Positions 1 through 12,022 are shown, numbered from the stretch's first letter. The stretch is DNA of 64,000 bases from Allolobophora icterica (GCA_963556255.1 OY744604.1:77928236-77992235); one strand, 5' to 3'. Program-made: numbers and translations. Notes: generated by a model not told the origin, from the letters alone.

Positions 1-352
1 TAAGCCGATATACAACATCTCGTTGCTTGTAGAATCTCTGTCGAAAAAGCAAGAACTTACTGATTAAGAGCAGGCCTACAGTACTATAGTTTTACACAGT
101 TGGTTTAGGGTCTACTGTACCCTTGCGGCCCTCGATGCACGTTAAACACGGTGGATGGCAAAATACTGTGTTTCAGTTAAGAAAGTTAAATACTATACGG
201 CAACAGGACGATTAAAGTAAGATTCAAGAAAGTATCCTCGCAACGGCTGCATATTAATTAGCCTCAGTGCCTGTCCATTGAGCGTTTAGCAAATCAAGCA
301 ATTGACTGTAGGCTATTCTGGCAACTGCTCGATATTAATTAACCAGCGCTGT
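1..352. other. No gene seen
   Basis: I see no open coding region, RNA gene or recognisable repeat here. It is the flank into which the next element inserted. Confidence 0.5.
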
Positions 353-361
353 CCTTATTCG

Positions 362-1244
362 GGGAACGGACAAAAGCCCCCCGGACAAAAGCCCCCGGAC
401 AAAAGCCCCCCGGACAAAAGCCCTGGACAGAATCCCCCTGATTTTAGCTAGGACAAAATCCCCCCGGACAAAATCCCCCCTCTGTGTGATAAGCCTATTT
501 TTACATTTAATTGAGAATTTTTACTAGCCCTGTTGCCCTCGTGTCAGCTTGTTAATGTTGTAAACGTATAGACTAAAGACTTGTTAGTGTCATTCAGGTG
601 TAAAAATAAGACTTGTTAGTCGCCTAGTTCTTAACTTAAGGCTTGTTAATGTCAGGATTCGCGAGGTCCGCTGCCCAAAAAGCGGGTCAGGCACAGCGCC
701 AAGCAGCTACAAGCCGTCTCCCGCACCCTTGTTAGCGTCACTAAGGTATGAAATGAAAGGAACTTAACTGAACGAATTTAAGTTTGTGATGTGTTTACAA
801 ATGTTATTGATAAAACTTAATAGCCCTGTTGCCCTAGTGTCAGGTTGTTTGGTCAGTTTAGGTATAAAGCATAGAAATGTTAACGAATGAATGGAAGTTA
901 ACTGAACGAATGGAAGTCGTTATGTTGAGGTGTATGTATGTATTTATGTATGTATATATGTATGTATATTTGTATATATGTATGTATATATGTATGTGTG
1001 CATACATGTATATGTATGTATGTATGTATATATGCATGTATATATGTATATATGTAGGTATATATGTATATATGTATTTTATGCGTGTATGTATATATGT
1101 ATGTTTGATATATATGTGTGAAATATAGGTTATTATTTCCTAGCCGGGGGGCTTTTGTCCTACCCCAGGGGCTTTTGTCCGGGGGGGCTTTTGTCCGGGG
1201 CTTTTGTCCGGGGGCTTTTGTCCGGGGGATAATGTCCTACACTC
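362..1244. mobile_element. MULE-like non-autonomous element with compound inverted termini
   Basis: The left end is an array of about seven GGACAAAAGCCCCC-type units (roughly 366-480). The right end (roughly 1141-1240) is the same unit in inverse orientation (GGGGCTTTTGTCC). A 9-bp direct repeat, CCTTATTCG, lies at 353-361 and again at 1245-1253. Inside the left array the motif CCCCCTCTGTG marks the inner edge, as in the sister copies further on. The interior has subterminal repeats around ACTTGTTAATGTCA and an (ATGT)n tract, but no transposase. Target duplications of 9-10 bp fit the Mutator-like (MULE) superfamily. The assignment rests on that and on the MULE-type ORF in the related element at 33865-34694. 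Confidence 0.7.
929..1117. repeat. (ATGT)n degenerate microsatellite
   Basis: ATGTATGT and ATATATGT repeats inside the preceding element. Apparent Met-Tyr-Val-Cys reading frames here are repeat artefacts. Confidence 0.9.
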
Positions 1245-1377
1245 CCTTATTCGGCTTGACAACTGCTCTAGGCCTCTATTGGCCTTCCCCTCACTCGACT
1301 GAACTGTCTTGAACGCGTACTACGTTCCGCTGCGCGCTTGGTCGGGCGCATGAATATATTCGGCCAAGGCTCTCAAT

Positions 1378-1435
1378 ACATTGTATTGTATTGTATTTAT
1401 GCATTTGTAAAGCGCCTCTCGCAGTAGAGGATATG
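1378..1435 (-). mobile_element. CR1/L2-like 3' tail fragment
   Basis: The reverse complement reads a GAGGCGC hairpin region followed by an AATACAATACAATA tail. This is the standard 3' terminus of a non-LTR retrotransposon seen repeatedly in this window, for example at 48660-48729 and 60052-60122. Confidence 0.6.
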
Positions 1436-1679
1436 TCCTCCACTGGTTACCACTCTCGCAACGCATTGTCTAGCAATGACAGTTTGGCCGTGCTCCCTGT
1501 TATCTACCTGAGCTCTATGGCTTTGTTCCACTTGGTCACCGCTCTCTTCGTTCTGCCACCCGTGTTGACCTCTCTGTTCCTTTCACACGCATCGCTACTA
1601 TGCAGCAGCGCTCTTTCTCCGTCGTTGGACCCACAATTTGGAATGGGTTTCCTCCTGATCTGCGGTCTCTTCCTCGAAA
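1436..1679 (+). mobile_element. CR1/L2-like retrotransposon, reverse transcriptase C-terminal fragment
   Basis: Translation of one plus frame gives the usual C-terminal end of CR1/L2-clade reverse transcriptases, with a GPTIWNGFPPDLRSLPR-like stretch near the end. The upstream catalytic domains are missing, as expected for a 5'-truncated copy. The reading frame is cut at about 1679 by the next element and resumes at 2347. Confidence 0.65.
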
Positions 1680-2346
1680 GCCGGACATTTTACCTCTGGA
1701 CATATTTCCCCGGACAGTTACCCCAGACACTCCCCCCGAATCTCAGTAGGTCATTAACCCCATGACAAATTCCCCCTCTGTGGATTTAGCAATCGTACCA
1801 ATTCAAAACGGATGCTTTTAAGTAAAAGATCACAGATACTTCGCCAATAACTTACATCATCATACCGCATGTTACAAAACAATTGCTTTGAAATAAACCT
1901 CTGGTAAATCGGCATGAACAAGACAAACATCTAACCGCATTAGACAATGATAAACTAGAGATCACGAGAAGAGGCTAAGGCCTGTAGTAAGTTGTTTACT
2001 TAGAATGTCGCTACAAAGCGTTACCTTTGAAGTAAACGATCAAAGACCTGAAGTAAATTGGTATGAAGAAGACAAACATCTAACCGCATGTATGTGTATT
2101 TCGTTTTAGCCAATAATTTAGTAAGTGTTTTTGATCATTAAACAGAGATTTTTTTGTATGTTTCATAATTTTTGGAGTAGCTTCGTTGTCTGTTGGCAAT
2201 GTTTTCATTGAAGTTTTCTTAGAAACAGAAAGCTTTATTCTGTGTTGCATTGGGGGATGTCCTAGTAGGGGAAAGTGTCCGGGGGTAACTGTCCGGAAAA
2301 AAATGTCCGGGGATAATATGTCCATGGGGTAAATGTCCGTTCACCA
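1680..2346. mobile_element. MULE-like non-autonomous element inside a CR1/L2 fragment
   Basis: The left array (about 1682-1780) carries GGACATTTTACC and GGACAGTTACCCC units and the inner-edge motif CCCCCTCTGTG. The right array (about 2250-2340) is its inverse. The 12-bp sequence TCTTCCTCGAAA flanks it on both sides (1668-1679 and 2347-2358), so the target duplication is exact at 8 bp or more. The insertion splits a reverse transcriptase frame. The interior is about 450 bp of non-coding AT-rich DNA ending in the conserved TTTTTGTATG box. Confidence 0.7.
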
Positions 2347-2490
2347 TCTTCCTCGAAACTCCTCTTCTCTGCTCTAAAGACTTCTCTTTCGCCGGCGTTG
2401 GGCTGGGAGCGCCTCTGAATAGTTTCATTGAAGAGGCACTATATAGATGCTTAGTTGATTTATTGATTTATTCAATGAGCGTCTAGCAAA
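2347..2490 (+). mobile_element. CR1/L2-like 3' end, continuation
   Basis: The frame interrupted at 1679 continues as an SLLSLKTSLFRRRWAGSASE-like tail. It is followed by the 3' UTR hairpin (GGGAGCGCCTC paired with GAGGCACT) and a TTGATTTATTGA-type tail. Confidence 0.6.
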
Positions 2491-3712
2491 CCATTCAATT
2501 CAACGTCCTTATATATTGCCGTATACAGATTCAAAAATAATTACCACGCATTTGTATATGTTCACTCGGTGACTAAATTGGCAGTATGGATCGGCTACAT
2601 TGAGTATGATTATGCTCCTACACACGTTTGTTCGAAAGTGCTTGTTTTAAAAAACATAATTTGCCTTTTCCATAAAACTCTTAACTAAAGAAGCATGAAA
2701 TAGGCCTAATGAACTTCCCGAAGCTGTTTTCTTCTAAAAATGTCCGCTTTCATTATGCTTGACTGAAATTACTTGTCACTGGTGTTTAATACATATTTCA
2801 GAATTCTTTTTTTAAAGTTCTTAAATCATAAACTATCTAGGCCTAGTTCTTGCTTTAGATCTTTGCCATGCATGATGCATTACAAGGTGCATGAGCGACT
2901 CCTACACTGCATTGTTTCGGGTATGTATGGAGGCCCACATTAAGAGGGGGGCTGCTGCACAGTGGACCCGCAGTTTTGAGGGGCCCCGCATGTTCGAGGT
3001 ACATTATTTTTTTTATTGTATTTATAATTGGTACCCGCGCTGATGGCTATATAGGTAATCACAGCACCCGAGCCTACACTATTCTTAATGCGGCCCTGTG
3101 AGTAGGCCTCGGCCTACATGTATAATATATGTGTGAAGTTGTGAACACTTAACATGAGCTCTTACAGGTGCCCTATACATCGTCAATGCTCAGGGTTCCC
3201 TTGTGCATTTAAAACACTTAGAATTAACATATAAAGTGTGATGTAACATAAATATTATATAACACCCTGGTACACCTCTCTCCAATTAGTTTTAGTCTGG
3301 TTAGATTGTTTATGTTGCTGCTGATCTAGTGATGCTCCAGATCAGTAAAGTCTGTGCCACTGGATAAAAGTACACATTGAATCCAAAAGTTAAATGCCCT
3401 TCATTGGAAGGAAGTGGTTGCAATAAATTATAGCTTATCTATGATTTATAAATCACTTCAATGCAGTCATGAAACACCAAAAGCAATTATATTGCACGAA
3501 ATTCAACTGTATATCGTTAAGAATATTACCCAGCAAAACGAGGCATAATGATGGCTCGATTACAAAGAGCTTTTCGAGAGGTATGTTAGTTACATTACAC
3601 AACGTCTTAGAACACGCAGTTCTTAAACCTGCACAGTACACTTATACTCGCTCTCTCACAATCACTCAGATTTTCTGTTAAATTTATTTTATTATTATTC
3701 CGGATAAATATT
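2491..3712. other. No gene; possible small MITE near 2930-3105
   Basis: I see no supported coding region. At 2930-2946 GGAGGCCCACATTAAGA is matched imperfectly by the inverse TCTTAATGCGGCCC at about 3085-3098, suggesting a roughly 170-bp hAT-type MITE. I found no clear target duplication. Confidence 0.35.
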
Positions 3713-3722
3713 ATTTCTATAG

Positions 3723-4385
3723 GTGAACGGACATTTACCCCCTGGACATATTCACCCCGTACAGTTAATTCCGGACACTTTCCCCCTTACTAGGACATTT
3801 CCCCCTCAATGCAACATACAAAATGTTTCCTGTTTCTAAGAAAAATGCATACAAACATACAAAAAGCTCTCTGTTTAAATGATCAAAACATACATACATA
3901 CAACATGCATATATCCATACATATATACATACATACGTACATGCATACGTGTATACATACATAGTATTACATACATACACGCATACATACATGCATGCAT
4001 GCAATCAATCAATCAATCAATCAATAAACTAGACATTTATATAGCGCGCTCTTCAAGGCAACTATTCAGAGGCGCTCCCAGCCCAACCTCGTCGAAAGAG
4101 AACAGTCTTAAGAGCAGAGAAGAAAGATATACATACATGCATACATACATACATACATACATACATACATGCATACATACATAGAGAATGCATGCATACA
4201 TGCATATATACATACATACAAACAGATATACATGCATACAGACATGCATACATACACAAATCCACAGAGGGGGAATTTGTCCGGGGGAAAAATGACCTAC
4301 TCAGAATGGGGGGAGGATAGTGTCCAGGGTAACTCTCCGGGAGAAAATGTCCGGGAATAGGTCCAGGGGTAAGTGTCCTACGACC
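3723..4385. mobile_element. MULE-like element with microsatellite interior
   Basis: A perfect 10-bp target duplication, ATTTCTATAG, lies at 3713-3722 and 4386-4395. The left end has GGACATTTACCCCC-type units, and the right end has the inverse with CAGAGGGGG at its inner edge. The interior is an (ATAC)n tract, the complement of ATGT, starting after a GATCAAAACATAC junction shared with copies at 16.4 and 27.2 kb. A minus-strand CR1/L2 3' end has landed inside it. Confidence 0.75.
3998..4130 (-). mobile_element. CR1/L2-like 3' end, nested
   Basis: On the minus strand this reads a reverse transcriptase C-terminus (LFRRGWAGSASE-like), the GGGAGCGCCTC hairpin, a TATATAAATG stretch and a (TTGA)n tail. 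It sits within the microsatellite of the element at 3723-4385, so it is younger than that insertion. Confidence 0.65.
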
Positions 4386-4395
4386 ATTTCTATAG

Positions 4396-4600
4396 CACCT
4401 CTCGAAGTCAACTACTACTCAGAGGCGCTCCAGACTACAGCATTTGATACTGTGCCGGAATTTTCACGCCGAAGCGCCACGAGCAATTGCGAGTGAAGGA
4501 CTTGCCCAAGGTCCGTACGCAGCGGCTAGGGTGGTATTCGAACCTGCAACTCTCCGGTCACAAGGCGCTGAACTTACGTTACCACTGGTAAGTTCAGAGC
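4396..4600 (-). mobile_element. tRNA-derived SINE with CR1-like tail
   Basis: The minus strand contains an RNA polymerase III B-box-like motif, GGTTCGAATACC, at about 4529-4540, with an AGTGGTAAC-type A-box region upstream of it. Downstream is the CTTGGGCAAGTCCTT segment seen in many tRNA-derived SINEs, followed by a GAGGCGCTCC 3' hairpin shared with CR1/L2 fragments here. Family identity is not established. Confidence 0.45.
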
Positions 4601-5290
4601 CACAAATGCATAAAAGTTGCTGGCAACAGAATCCAGGACCTCGCTGAGTGATCTTAAAGATGTACCACTTAAATTCATTCCTAGATTTAATGCTAAGGTG
4701 CATACATATGAAGAATACATTACTGTATCTGAGCTCCAAATGCTTCAAATTTGCTTAAAAGAGTGATGAAACTTGAGTCTACAATCTTCAACGAGCATCA
4801 AAAGTGTTTTCAATAAAGACCAACCTCAAAGTTTACCTCCTATAAAAGCACTACTCTGGTTCTATGGAATGCAGGACATTTAAGAAGCTCCTTAGACAGT
4901 AGACATTAGCAGTGGTAGATGCTTTGCTTGGGTACAGTCGTTGAGAATGAGGGTCGTTGCAACAAAAATTCTTGTAGAAAAATTAAAAGTGAAGCAATTA
5001 TTTTTCCTCTAATATGACTATCAAACCAATTTCACAAAGGTAAACCCAAGGTTCTTCTACACTGGACCGTGAAAGCTTGCGCCAATAGGGCATTGGGCCA
5101 GACAGACATAATTCTTCAAGATAAGATGGAGTACACCCTGCAAGACAATTATGCATGAGCATTATAAAAGTCAACTCCATACATTGTAACCAAAGCAGTT
5201 CTTTCTATGCAAAAGTGGATTTGTACCCAAATCGAGGCATGCTGTCGATCAGCCGGGTGGCAGCATAAAATTATGCTGATACGATGCCGA
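4600..5290. repeat. Degenerate triplication, copy 1
   Basis: Blocks at 4614-4880, 4910-5060 and 5060-5230 recur in the same order at 8290-9560, and in part at 6690-7560. Short minus-strand peptides are recognisably similar between copies (GPGFCCQQ in block 1; a PSYL motif in block 3). They are full of stops and frameshifts. I do not recognise the source; it could be a dead gene or an old repeat. Confidence 0.5.
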
Positions 5291-5635
5291 GAGGCACCAT
5301 GTAATTAGCAGAATTAAACACAGTTATTATATTGTAGTGCATTTTAAGATTTCTAAAGCGCCTCTCTCAGTGTAACCTATCAGAGGCGTTTCTGTATGTT
5401 GACAGTTAAGAGAATGCTATTCTACCCCTCACAAATACATACAGGCATACAAAGCTATCCACACACATACACCCATGCATAATATGCACATTACACACAT
5501 CCTTGTTCTTACGCTGAAAATCTGTATTCATTTTTGGTTCAATGAGGTCAGATAGGATAGCAAGTGATTTTACAACTGCACATAATGTTGATGTCAAACA
5601 CTGCAAATTCTAAGCTCTTCTGGTGGTGTACGAAC

Positions 5636-6292
5636 ATAATCCCTCTGGACATAATCCACAGGATAGGACATAATTCCCCAGGGCTAGGATGTAATCACCT
5701 CAAACTCAGCCAAGTAAGGTGGCTAAATTATACATTACATCCAATAACATCTATAGGAATTGAATTTCAATTTGTTTAATTCTAGTAACATATTCTAGAA
5801 GAATATATTTTCAATATGTATAATTCTAACAATTAGCCTAAGAGTACAAACCAATGGAAATGTTTATTATACAAGTTTTTCTGAAAGCTGTAAAAAAATT
5901 GGCATACCAATCTACGAACGGTCAAGATCATTCAGTATAAATTTAACTTTAGAACTGAATGACATTAAGAAGTCAAGATTAAGACCTAAACGACATTAAC
6001 AAGTCTTAACTTTGTACCTAAATGACACTAACAAGAAGTCTTAATTTTATAACTGAATGACATTAAAAAGTCATTAGTCTATACCTTTACAAAATTAACA
6101 GGCTGACTCAATGAACAAAAACTGCGAAAGTCAAGCTTATCAGCTAAATGTAGAAATAGGTTAATTGTACAAAGAAGGGTTTTTGTCCAAGACTATGTCC
6201 TACCCAAAATCTAGGGATTATGCCCGGGGGTAATGTCTGAGGGATTATGTCCCGGGTCTTACGTCCAGGGGATTTTGTCCTACAGCCCTTCT
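5636..6292. mobile_element. MULE-like element, GGACATAATCC family
   Basis: The left end has GGACATAATCC units (about 5636-5690) and the right end has the inverse (ATTATGTCC/TTTTGTCC, about 6176-6285). The interior carries the same subterminal blocks as other copies: an AATTTGTTTAATTCTA region near the left, and inverse repeats of the ACTTGTTAGTGTCATTCAG unit near the right (5950-6110). The flanks CTCTTCT and CCCTTCT are only partly matched, so the target duplication is uncertain. Confidence 0.55.
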
Positions 6293-6689
6293 AAATATCT
6301 ATACCAAAAGTTTACTGACCTCTCAATCTGTAATTCTGCCTCTTCACTGCCTGCTTTTGTTCAAATTGTATAATTTATATTCATTTAACATCCATTCGAG
6401 CTGGCAAACTGCAGACTATTACACACGCTTGACTTGGTACTCATCCAAACGTCCAAAATTGCTGCAAATGTTTGAACGTTTTCTTTCATCTCAAAGGCTT
6501 TTTGCTTTGTTCTCAAATGGATTTAGTTTTCTTACAAACATTTATACTTTAGTATAATTCTGACAAGACTAGACAACTCTAACGCCTCCTTAACTACACA
6601 AAACTTCCACCAAGAACAGTCATACACCACACTACCCCAATGTGTCTTGGACACTTGTGTCATCCAACTTCATAGTCATCCTAGACTCA

Positions 6690-7560
6690 ACACTTTCCCT
6701 ATAACCTAAAATAGCTGGTTGCTTGAGTTTACAACTTTTGAGAATGTAAGTCGTTGCAACATAACTTTGTTAAACAATCAAAAGTAACATAATTAAATAA
6801 TTACTTTCTATTTCTAATTGCTTAATACGACAAAAAAATCATAATCAAAAAGGTTAAACCTAGGATCTGAACGACCAGAAGGAGAGCTATGATGGTGGTT
6901 CATGAGGTTTGAAAATTTGGATTTAGGAGTTTGGTGAATGTCAAAAATCAGTCAGCTGAGCCATGAGATGTTACTTTTCTAGCTCTCTATCCGAATTGAT
7001 TTTTTTATTACTTTATATTCAAAGGCACTCCTTTATGAGTGTGGCACTATAGGCAGTTTACTCCTGGGCCTGTCAGATTTCACGTGAACTTTGGACTTAT
7101 GTGTACTTTGACCCAGGTATTGTATTCTGCATTTGTTTAATTTTATATATTTCTTTTTCTCTAGTAATCTGGGAACTGTTACCCAGACCAATCTGTTACA
7201 AATTATGTACTTTTGAGTTGGATCAATAAAATATATTATGTCATGTTAGCTTTCAAATTTACATTCAAATTACCTCCACATGTATATGTATGCAAACATT
7301 TGTAAATATTTGTAATGTAAAAGTGATCACAAATTCATATAGTGCCACTTCAGATAAACACTTCATAGGCACTGAAAGCCAGACTACACAAACCCATAAA
7401 ATGAAATAGAATGTTTGTCATGCGCTTATGGAATAGAGGCTAGGAAAGCCAACAAAGCCAACAAGATCTGACCAGTTGGCAGTTTATTTCTTTAAAAAAT
7501 GAAAAAAGCCAAACACAGCTTATATACTGTCCGTGGAAGTTTGAGCCAGCTGGACAACCA
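6690..7560. repeat. Degenerate triplication, copy 2
   Basis: Resembles copies at 4.6 and 8.3 kb: the TTTTGAGAATGTAAGTCGTT block, then ACATTCAAATTACC, then ATATAGTGCCACTTC, then GGAAGTTTG. Block 1 is missing. No intact coding frame. Confidence 0.45.
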
Positions 7561-7671
7561 CATCACCTTGCGCTCCAGAACCAAAGAACCTGCAGCCAGA
7601 GGCGTCTACATCCAAGAAATGGGGGAAGTTGCTCCAATGACTTAGGGTGGATAGACGCCCCTGCCTGCAGT

Positions 7672-7862
7672 CAGAGTTGGAATAATAAAGTAATTGGCAA
7701 ATGAATTACAATCAAATTGTAAATTGTAATTCAATTATTTCGACATCAAGTACTTGTAATTGCATTTCAATTACATTTACAAGCATGTAATTGCAATTAT
7801 AACTGATTTAGATTTCCATAATTATAACTGACTTACATTCCAATGTAATTGATACAACACTG
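7672..7862. mobile_element. hAT-like MITE
   Basis: Ends are CAGAGTTG and CAACACTG (inverse of CAGTGTTG). The interior is built of AATTAC/GTAATT palindromic repeats, typical of small hAT-type elements. I found no matching 8-bp target duplication. Confidence 0.5.
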
Positions 7863-8289
7863 GAAATAGCTGACTAACATGGAAAGATGCTAATTCTAAG
7901 CTATTATGGAAGGGTATTGGTAATTTGTGCTGCCCAAAGTAACTCAGTAGCTATGGATATGTGTTCATGTCTTGAATACTGCAACCTTGAGTTTCATTTT
8001 TAATTAGACCATCTTTTATGATACGGCCTGCAATTAATGTCCACTCTAAAAACACAAGATTATTATAATATTATACATTAACTTTACATTAATTTGCACC
8101 TCATTTGCAAGCTCAAACCTCCAACCCTTTAGATCAGTCAAAGTGCACCTATGTAAAGTGTAGACTAAACAGCATAGCATGCTGTTGGATTGCTGTGGCA
8201 TGTTTGAGTGCCAGCACTGAAATCACTAAAACTCAAGAGGATGATGCTACACTTAAACTCGCTCTCTGAGAATCAATAAGATTTTCTGT

Positions 8290-9930
8290 TAATTATATAA
8301 AAATTGCTGGCAGCAGAATCCAGGACCAAATTGAGTGAGCTCAAAGATGTACCACGGAAATTCATTAATAGATTTTAAAATAAGCTGCATCAAAAATGAA
8401 GAATAAATTTGCTGAGCTCCATATTGGTATGATTCAGAATTCTTTATAAGAGTTATGAAACTTGAGTCCATTGTCTTCAAATAGGATAAAAATTGGTTAC
8501 AATAAAAGTTTACCTAAAAGTTTACCTCAAATAAAAGCACTACTCTGGTTCTATGACTATTAGAACATGTAGGCACCCTTGGTTTTGATTATATAAAAGA
8601 TAAAAATGGAAAGAGGGAATTGTGAAGCATATACACTTGCTTCCATGTATCAATAGTAATTCCTAAGGAATGTGGTACCGAGTCTCAGGAATAATTAGGC
8701 TGAGGTACAATTCTGCACAAACATGAACACAATGATTATGAGAAGGGTAAGTAACACAAGCCAAAGACTGCTTCCAACTGTCTGTGTAAATCACAATATG
8801 GAGCGCCTTCAACAATAGACATGAACAGTTTGAGATACTTTGCTTGGGTGTACAGCTCTTGAGAATGAGGGCCATCACAACAAAAATTTCTTGGAGAAAT
8901 TTCAAAATTTAAAAAATTCAGCAATTATATTATTTTCCTTAATATGACTGTCAAACAAATCTCACAAAAGAAAACCACAGGGCTCTGGATAACCAGAAAT
9001 TGGACTATGATGGTGGATAATAAGATTAGAAAGTTATAATTTTTTTAGTTTGGACCTGAATGACAACAAAGTCTGTCTGCTGAAACATGAAATGCTACAT
9101 TTTAACTTTCAGATTTGCATTCAAATTACCCCCAATCATACATGTATGCGTACATGCACATACATATGTATATATCATATATGTATCCTTATTATAAATA
9201 CAGTCACAAATTTATATAGTGCCACTTCACAGACACTCATCATTGGAGCTCTAATGCATGACAACAACATACCCAAATGGAATGGTTTTCAAGCGTTTAC
9301 AGAAAATAAACAAAGGAAGCCAACAAGATCTTGTCTCTTCATGGTCACCTATTTTAACAAGATCTTAGACATACCAACCACAACAAGCTTCTAAACTGGA
9401 TCATGGAAGTTTGCGCCAACAGGACAGTATGTCAGTTTGTGCAGCACCATGGAGAAATCTTCAGGCAGGTGTGCTTTGAGATAAGATGGAACACATTGTG
9501 CAAGACCATTATAAATGAGCATTATGAATGTAAACCTAATACACTGTAACCAATGGAATTCCTTCTATTAGATATGCATAAACCTATAATGCTGGTAAAC
9601 CGACCCACACCATATGTTGATATGATGCTGACAGCTACAAGTGCAGTCAGCAAAAGTCAGTATAGTTAGTTCTCGAATGGTGAAGTTACCGAAGTTAATA
9701 CCAAGCCCCTCGGGCATGCGCATACACTTATAAATACGTAAACACATGCACATAATGCACTTTACACATATATACTCGCCTTTATGTTGATGATCCTAAA
9801 TGTTATGTGCATCTTTGGCAAATGAATTCCAAGACATTTAACAAGTGATTTTAACAGTGCTCAGATGGCATTAGGTCAAGGTGTCAAACCCTGTCAAATC
9901 TCAGCTCCTCTGGACCACGTCTACAAAACT
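8290..9930. repeat. Degenerate triplication, copy 3
   Basis: The most complete copy. Block 1 is at 8290-8560, block 2 at 8833-9010 and block 3 at 9397-9560, followed by a terminal segment at 9720-9930 that matches 5450-5635. On the minus strand block 3 reads an LAQCVPSYLK-like peptide, but no long frame survives. Confidence 0.5.
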
Positions 9931-10324
9931 CCAGAGTTCAAAGTTTTATCAACTATGACTTGTAATTTGAAACCAATCATCTGCTGAACAAGAGTTCAAA
10001 GCAAAGCTTTAAGCATAGAGGTTATATGTTCATATTTTGATGTATTAGGCAAGGCTCTCTCCAAAGAGTTCAGAACAGACTCATTGTTACTGTTAAAAGT
10101 AAGCTATAGTAATCTACGTGACTGGATATGAATGGGTCTGCCAGAGATACCCTTGAAGACATAGGCCTAATTCTGTGTATGTCATGAGTGTGCCGGTACA
10201 TATGTGATGAATTACAAATACCATTTACACGGTCAGTTAGAGACATGCCAGAATTGCGAACAACGTCTACGTGACAAGCAGCATCTGTCAGCTCAACATG
10301 CATATGCTGCAATTTGAAACCAAT

Positions 10325-11028
10325 TGTCGCGTAACTACTACTTCCAGGTGACCGGACTTCTGTAAGGAGTTTCCGATAAGGCAGCCGACGGCTCGTGTCG
10401 CGACCCAGGATGCCTCACGACCGTCGCTGATATCCGTTGAGTTCGACTTCAGCTTTTTGGCTGAAGATTTAAAATAAGAAAAGACTGTGTTTCGCTGTAA
10501 AGTTAAACTCTTTTATTTCACAACGACCGAAATTCTTCTTTATTCGACACTGTACTCAAATAATATATCAAACTAGCGCTTGATAACTTGTAAAATCCAC
10601 GAAGAGCTACGATAACGATCCAAACGAAAATCCACGAGCGAACACACGAAGAACAGAACCCAACACGCACGAAAAGACGAAAAGCACGCTTGCTCTATAC
10701 AAGGTCCTTATATAGCGTTTTTAGGCGAACAACTACCTATTGGCGAACATAGACCAAGCCAAGCGAACAAGCAAAGTTCGCCACCAACAGGCGAACCCTA
10801 AAGGCGAACAAATCTAAGAGTTATCTATCTAAACATAGGCAAAAATAGTATACAAGTACGCCGGAAACGGCGTGGCGAAATTGCAACGTTCGCCACAACG
10901 GCCAATTGTCCTCTAGAACACACAAAAGTTCGCCAATGCCTAGGCGTACATACATAGTTGTTCAAGGCCTATTTCGGCCAACGAAACACCCGAAAGTTCG
11001 CCACACACGGAAACCTATTTCCGTCACA
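10325..11028 (-). mobile_element. Solo LTR
   Basis: This 704-bp segment begins TGTCGCG and ends CCGTCACA on the plus strand, so both strands have TG...CA ends. A 4-bp repeat, CAAT, flanks it (10321-10324 and 11029-11032). Flanks rejoin to match an uninterrupted relative at 9958-10030 (AATTTGAAACCAAT then TGCTGAACAAGAG). On the minus strand a TATATAAGG box near 10710 precedes AATAAA motifs near 10545 and 10510, giving normal LTR order. No internal gag or pol region is adjacent, so it is a solo LTR, perhaps Gypsy-type. Confidence 0.7.
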
Positions 11029-11377
11029 CAATCAACATTGCTGAACAAGAGTCCAAAGCAAAGAATAAGGCACAGAGGTTATGTGTTCATATTTTGACGT
11101 AGTAGTCATTTAAATTGTATATAAATTTATTATACACGTCACAATTCCCATTGTGCGCTTATACAGAAATATTGCTGGCGTCATTACGAAATAAATAGAC
11201 AGATGACTTTCTACTTGCAAAAAATTCAAAATAAATGGGCACTCTTATTTTAATTAAACGACCATACATTCTGCGTAAAATGAAACGGAAATACTCTTAC
11301 AATGTCAGACTTTTGTATTTCTTAAAATTTTTACAATTTCCGGAATTAATTTAAATAGTGTACCAAGAAGCTGGATG

Positions 11378-11420
11378 TATAAAATGATCAACAGATGTGC
11401 CATCTGTTGATCATTTTATA
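11378..11420. repeat. Perfect 20-bp hairpin with 3-nt loop
   Basis: The arms at 11378-11397 and 11401-11420 are exact reverse complements around the loop TGC. Neighbouring sequence is not obviously symmetrical. Origin unknown. Confidence 0.85.
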
Positions 11421-11619
11421 TTTCTAAATTGTTTCGTATTCGTTAACTCAAAATTGCTAACGCGCTATATAGAAGCTAGGCGCAGGACACCAGATAATTT
11501 TAAGAGCGCTGCGTCAAGTCAAAAGGTTTTTCAAAAGACGCCAATAAAACAGTTATCCTCTTCCACGAAAAACAGCCATTTTTACCTTTCATAATAAAGG
11601 AAAACAGCGCAGATATGAA

Positions 11620-11715
11620 TGAATCGTAATCGTAATCGTAATCTCGAGATTCTACAGCGCCCAAAAAAGGCGAAGTCGCGGGAACCAGCTTATTCACAGG
11701 CGCTTAGTCAAATCA
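11620..11715 (-). mobile_element. CR1/L2-like 3' end fragment with (AATCGT)n tail
   Basis: (AATCGT)n at 11625-11645 precedes an AGCGCC...ACCAGCTTATTCACAGGCGCTT hairpin region. The same arrangement occurs at 25250-25340, consistent with a minus-strand retroelement 3' end. Confidence 0.45.
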
Positions 11716-12022
11716 AAATCGATAGGCGGGAGGGGTCGAATCGGTTCCAGGTCAAGATCCAGAGGAGTCAGTCAGGTAAATAGTAAGACGGCTAAGGAGG
11801 GTGGTGTTTAGGCCCTTTAGGGTACAAACGGCGAGGGAGGGAGGGAGGGAGGAGGGCGGGAGGGAATCGGGATTCTTTTGTGAAAGAGCAGTGTTTTCAG
11901 TTTTGAGTGCAAGACCTGTGGAGAAACAGCAAGTGGTGAGGTTTTGATGAGTTCGTAGGATGGATCGGAAATTTCTCGCAGTACTGGTGGAGTTTGATCC
12001 AGAGGGGTGGGACAGCCATGGC

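Noticed and set aside
366..480. Short regularly spaced repeats that could suggest a CRISPR array
   Set aside because: Units are contiguous 13-15-mers without unique spacers, are matched by an inverted array, and lie in animal DNA; they are transposon termini.
10325..11028. Full LTR retrotransposon
   Set aside because: Only one LTR with a 4-bp duplication is present; no gag or pol sequence adjoins it.
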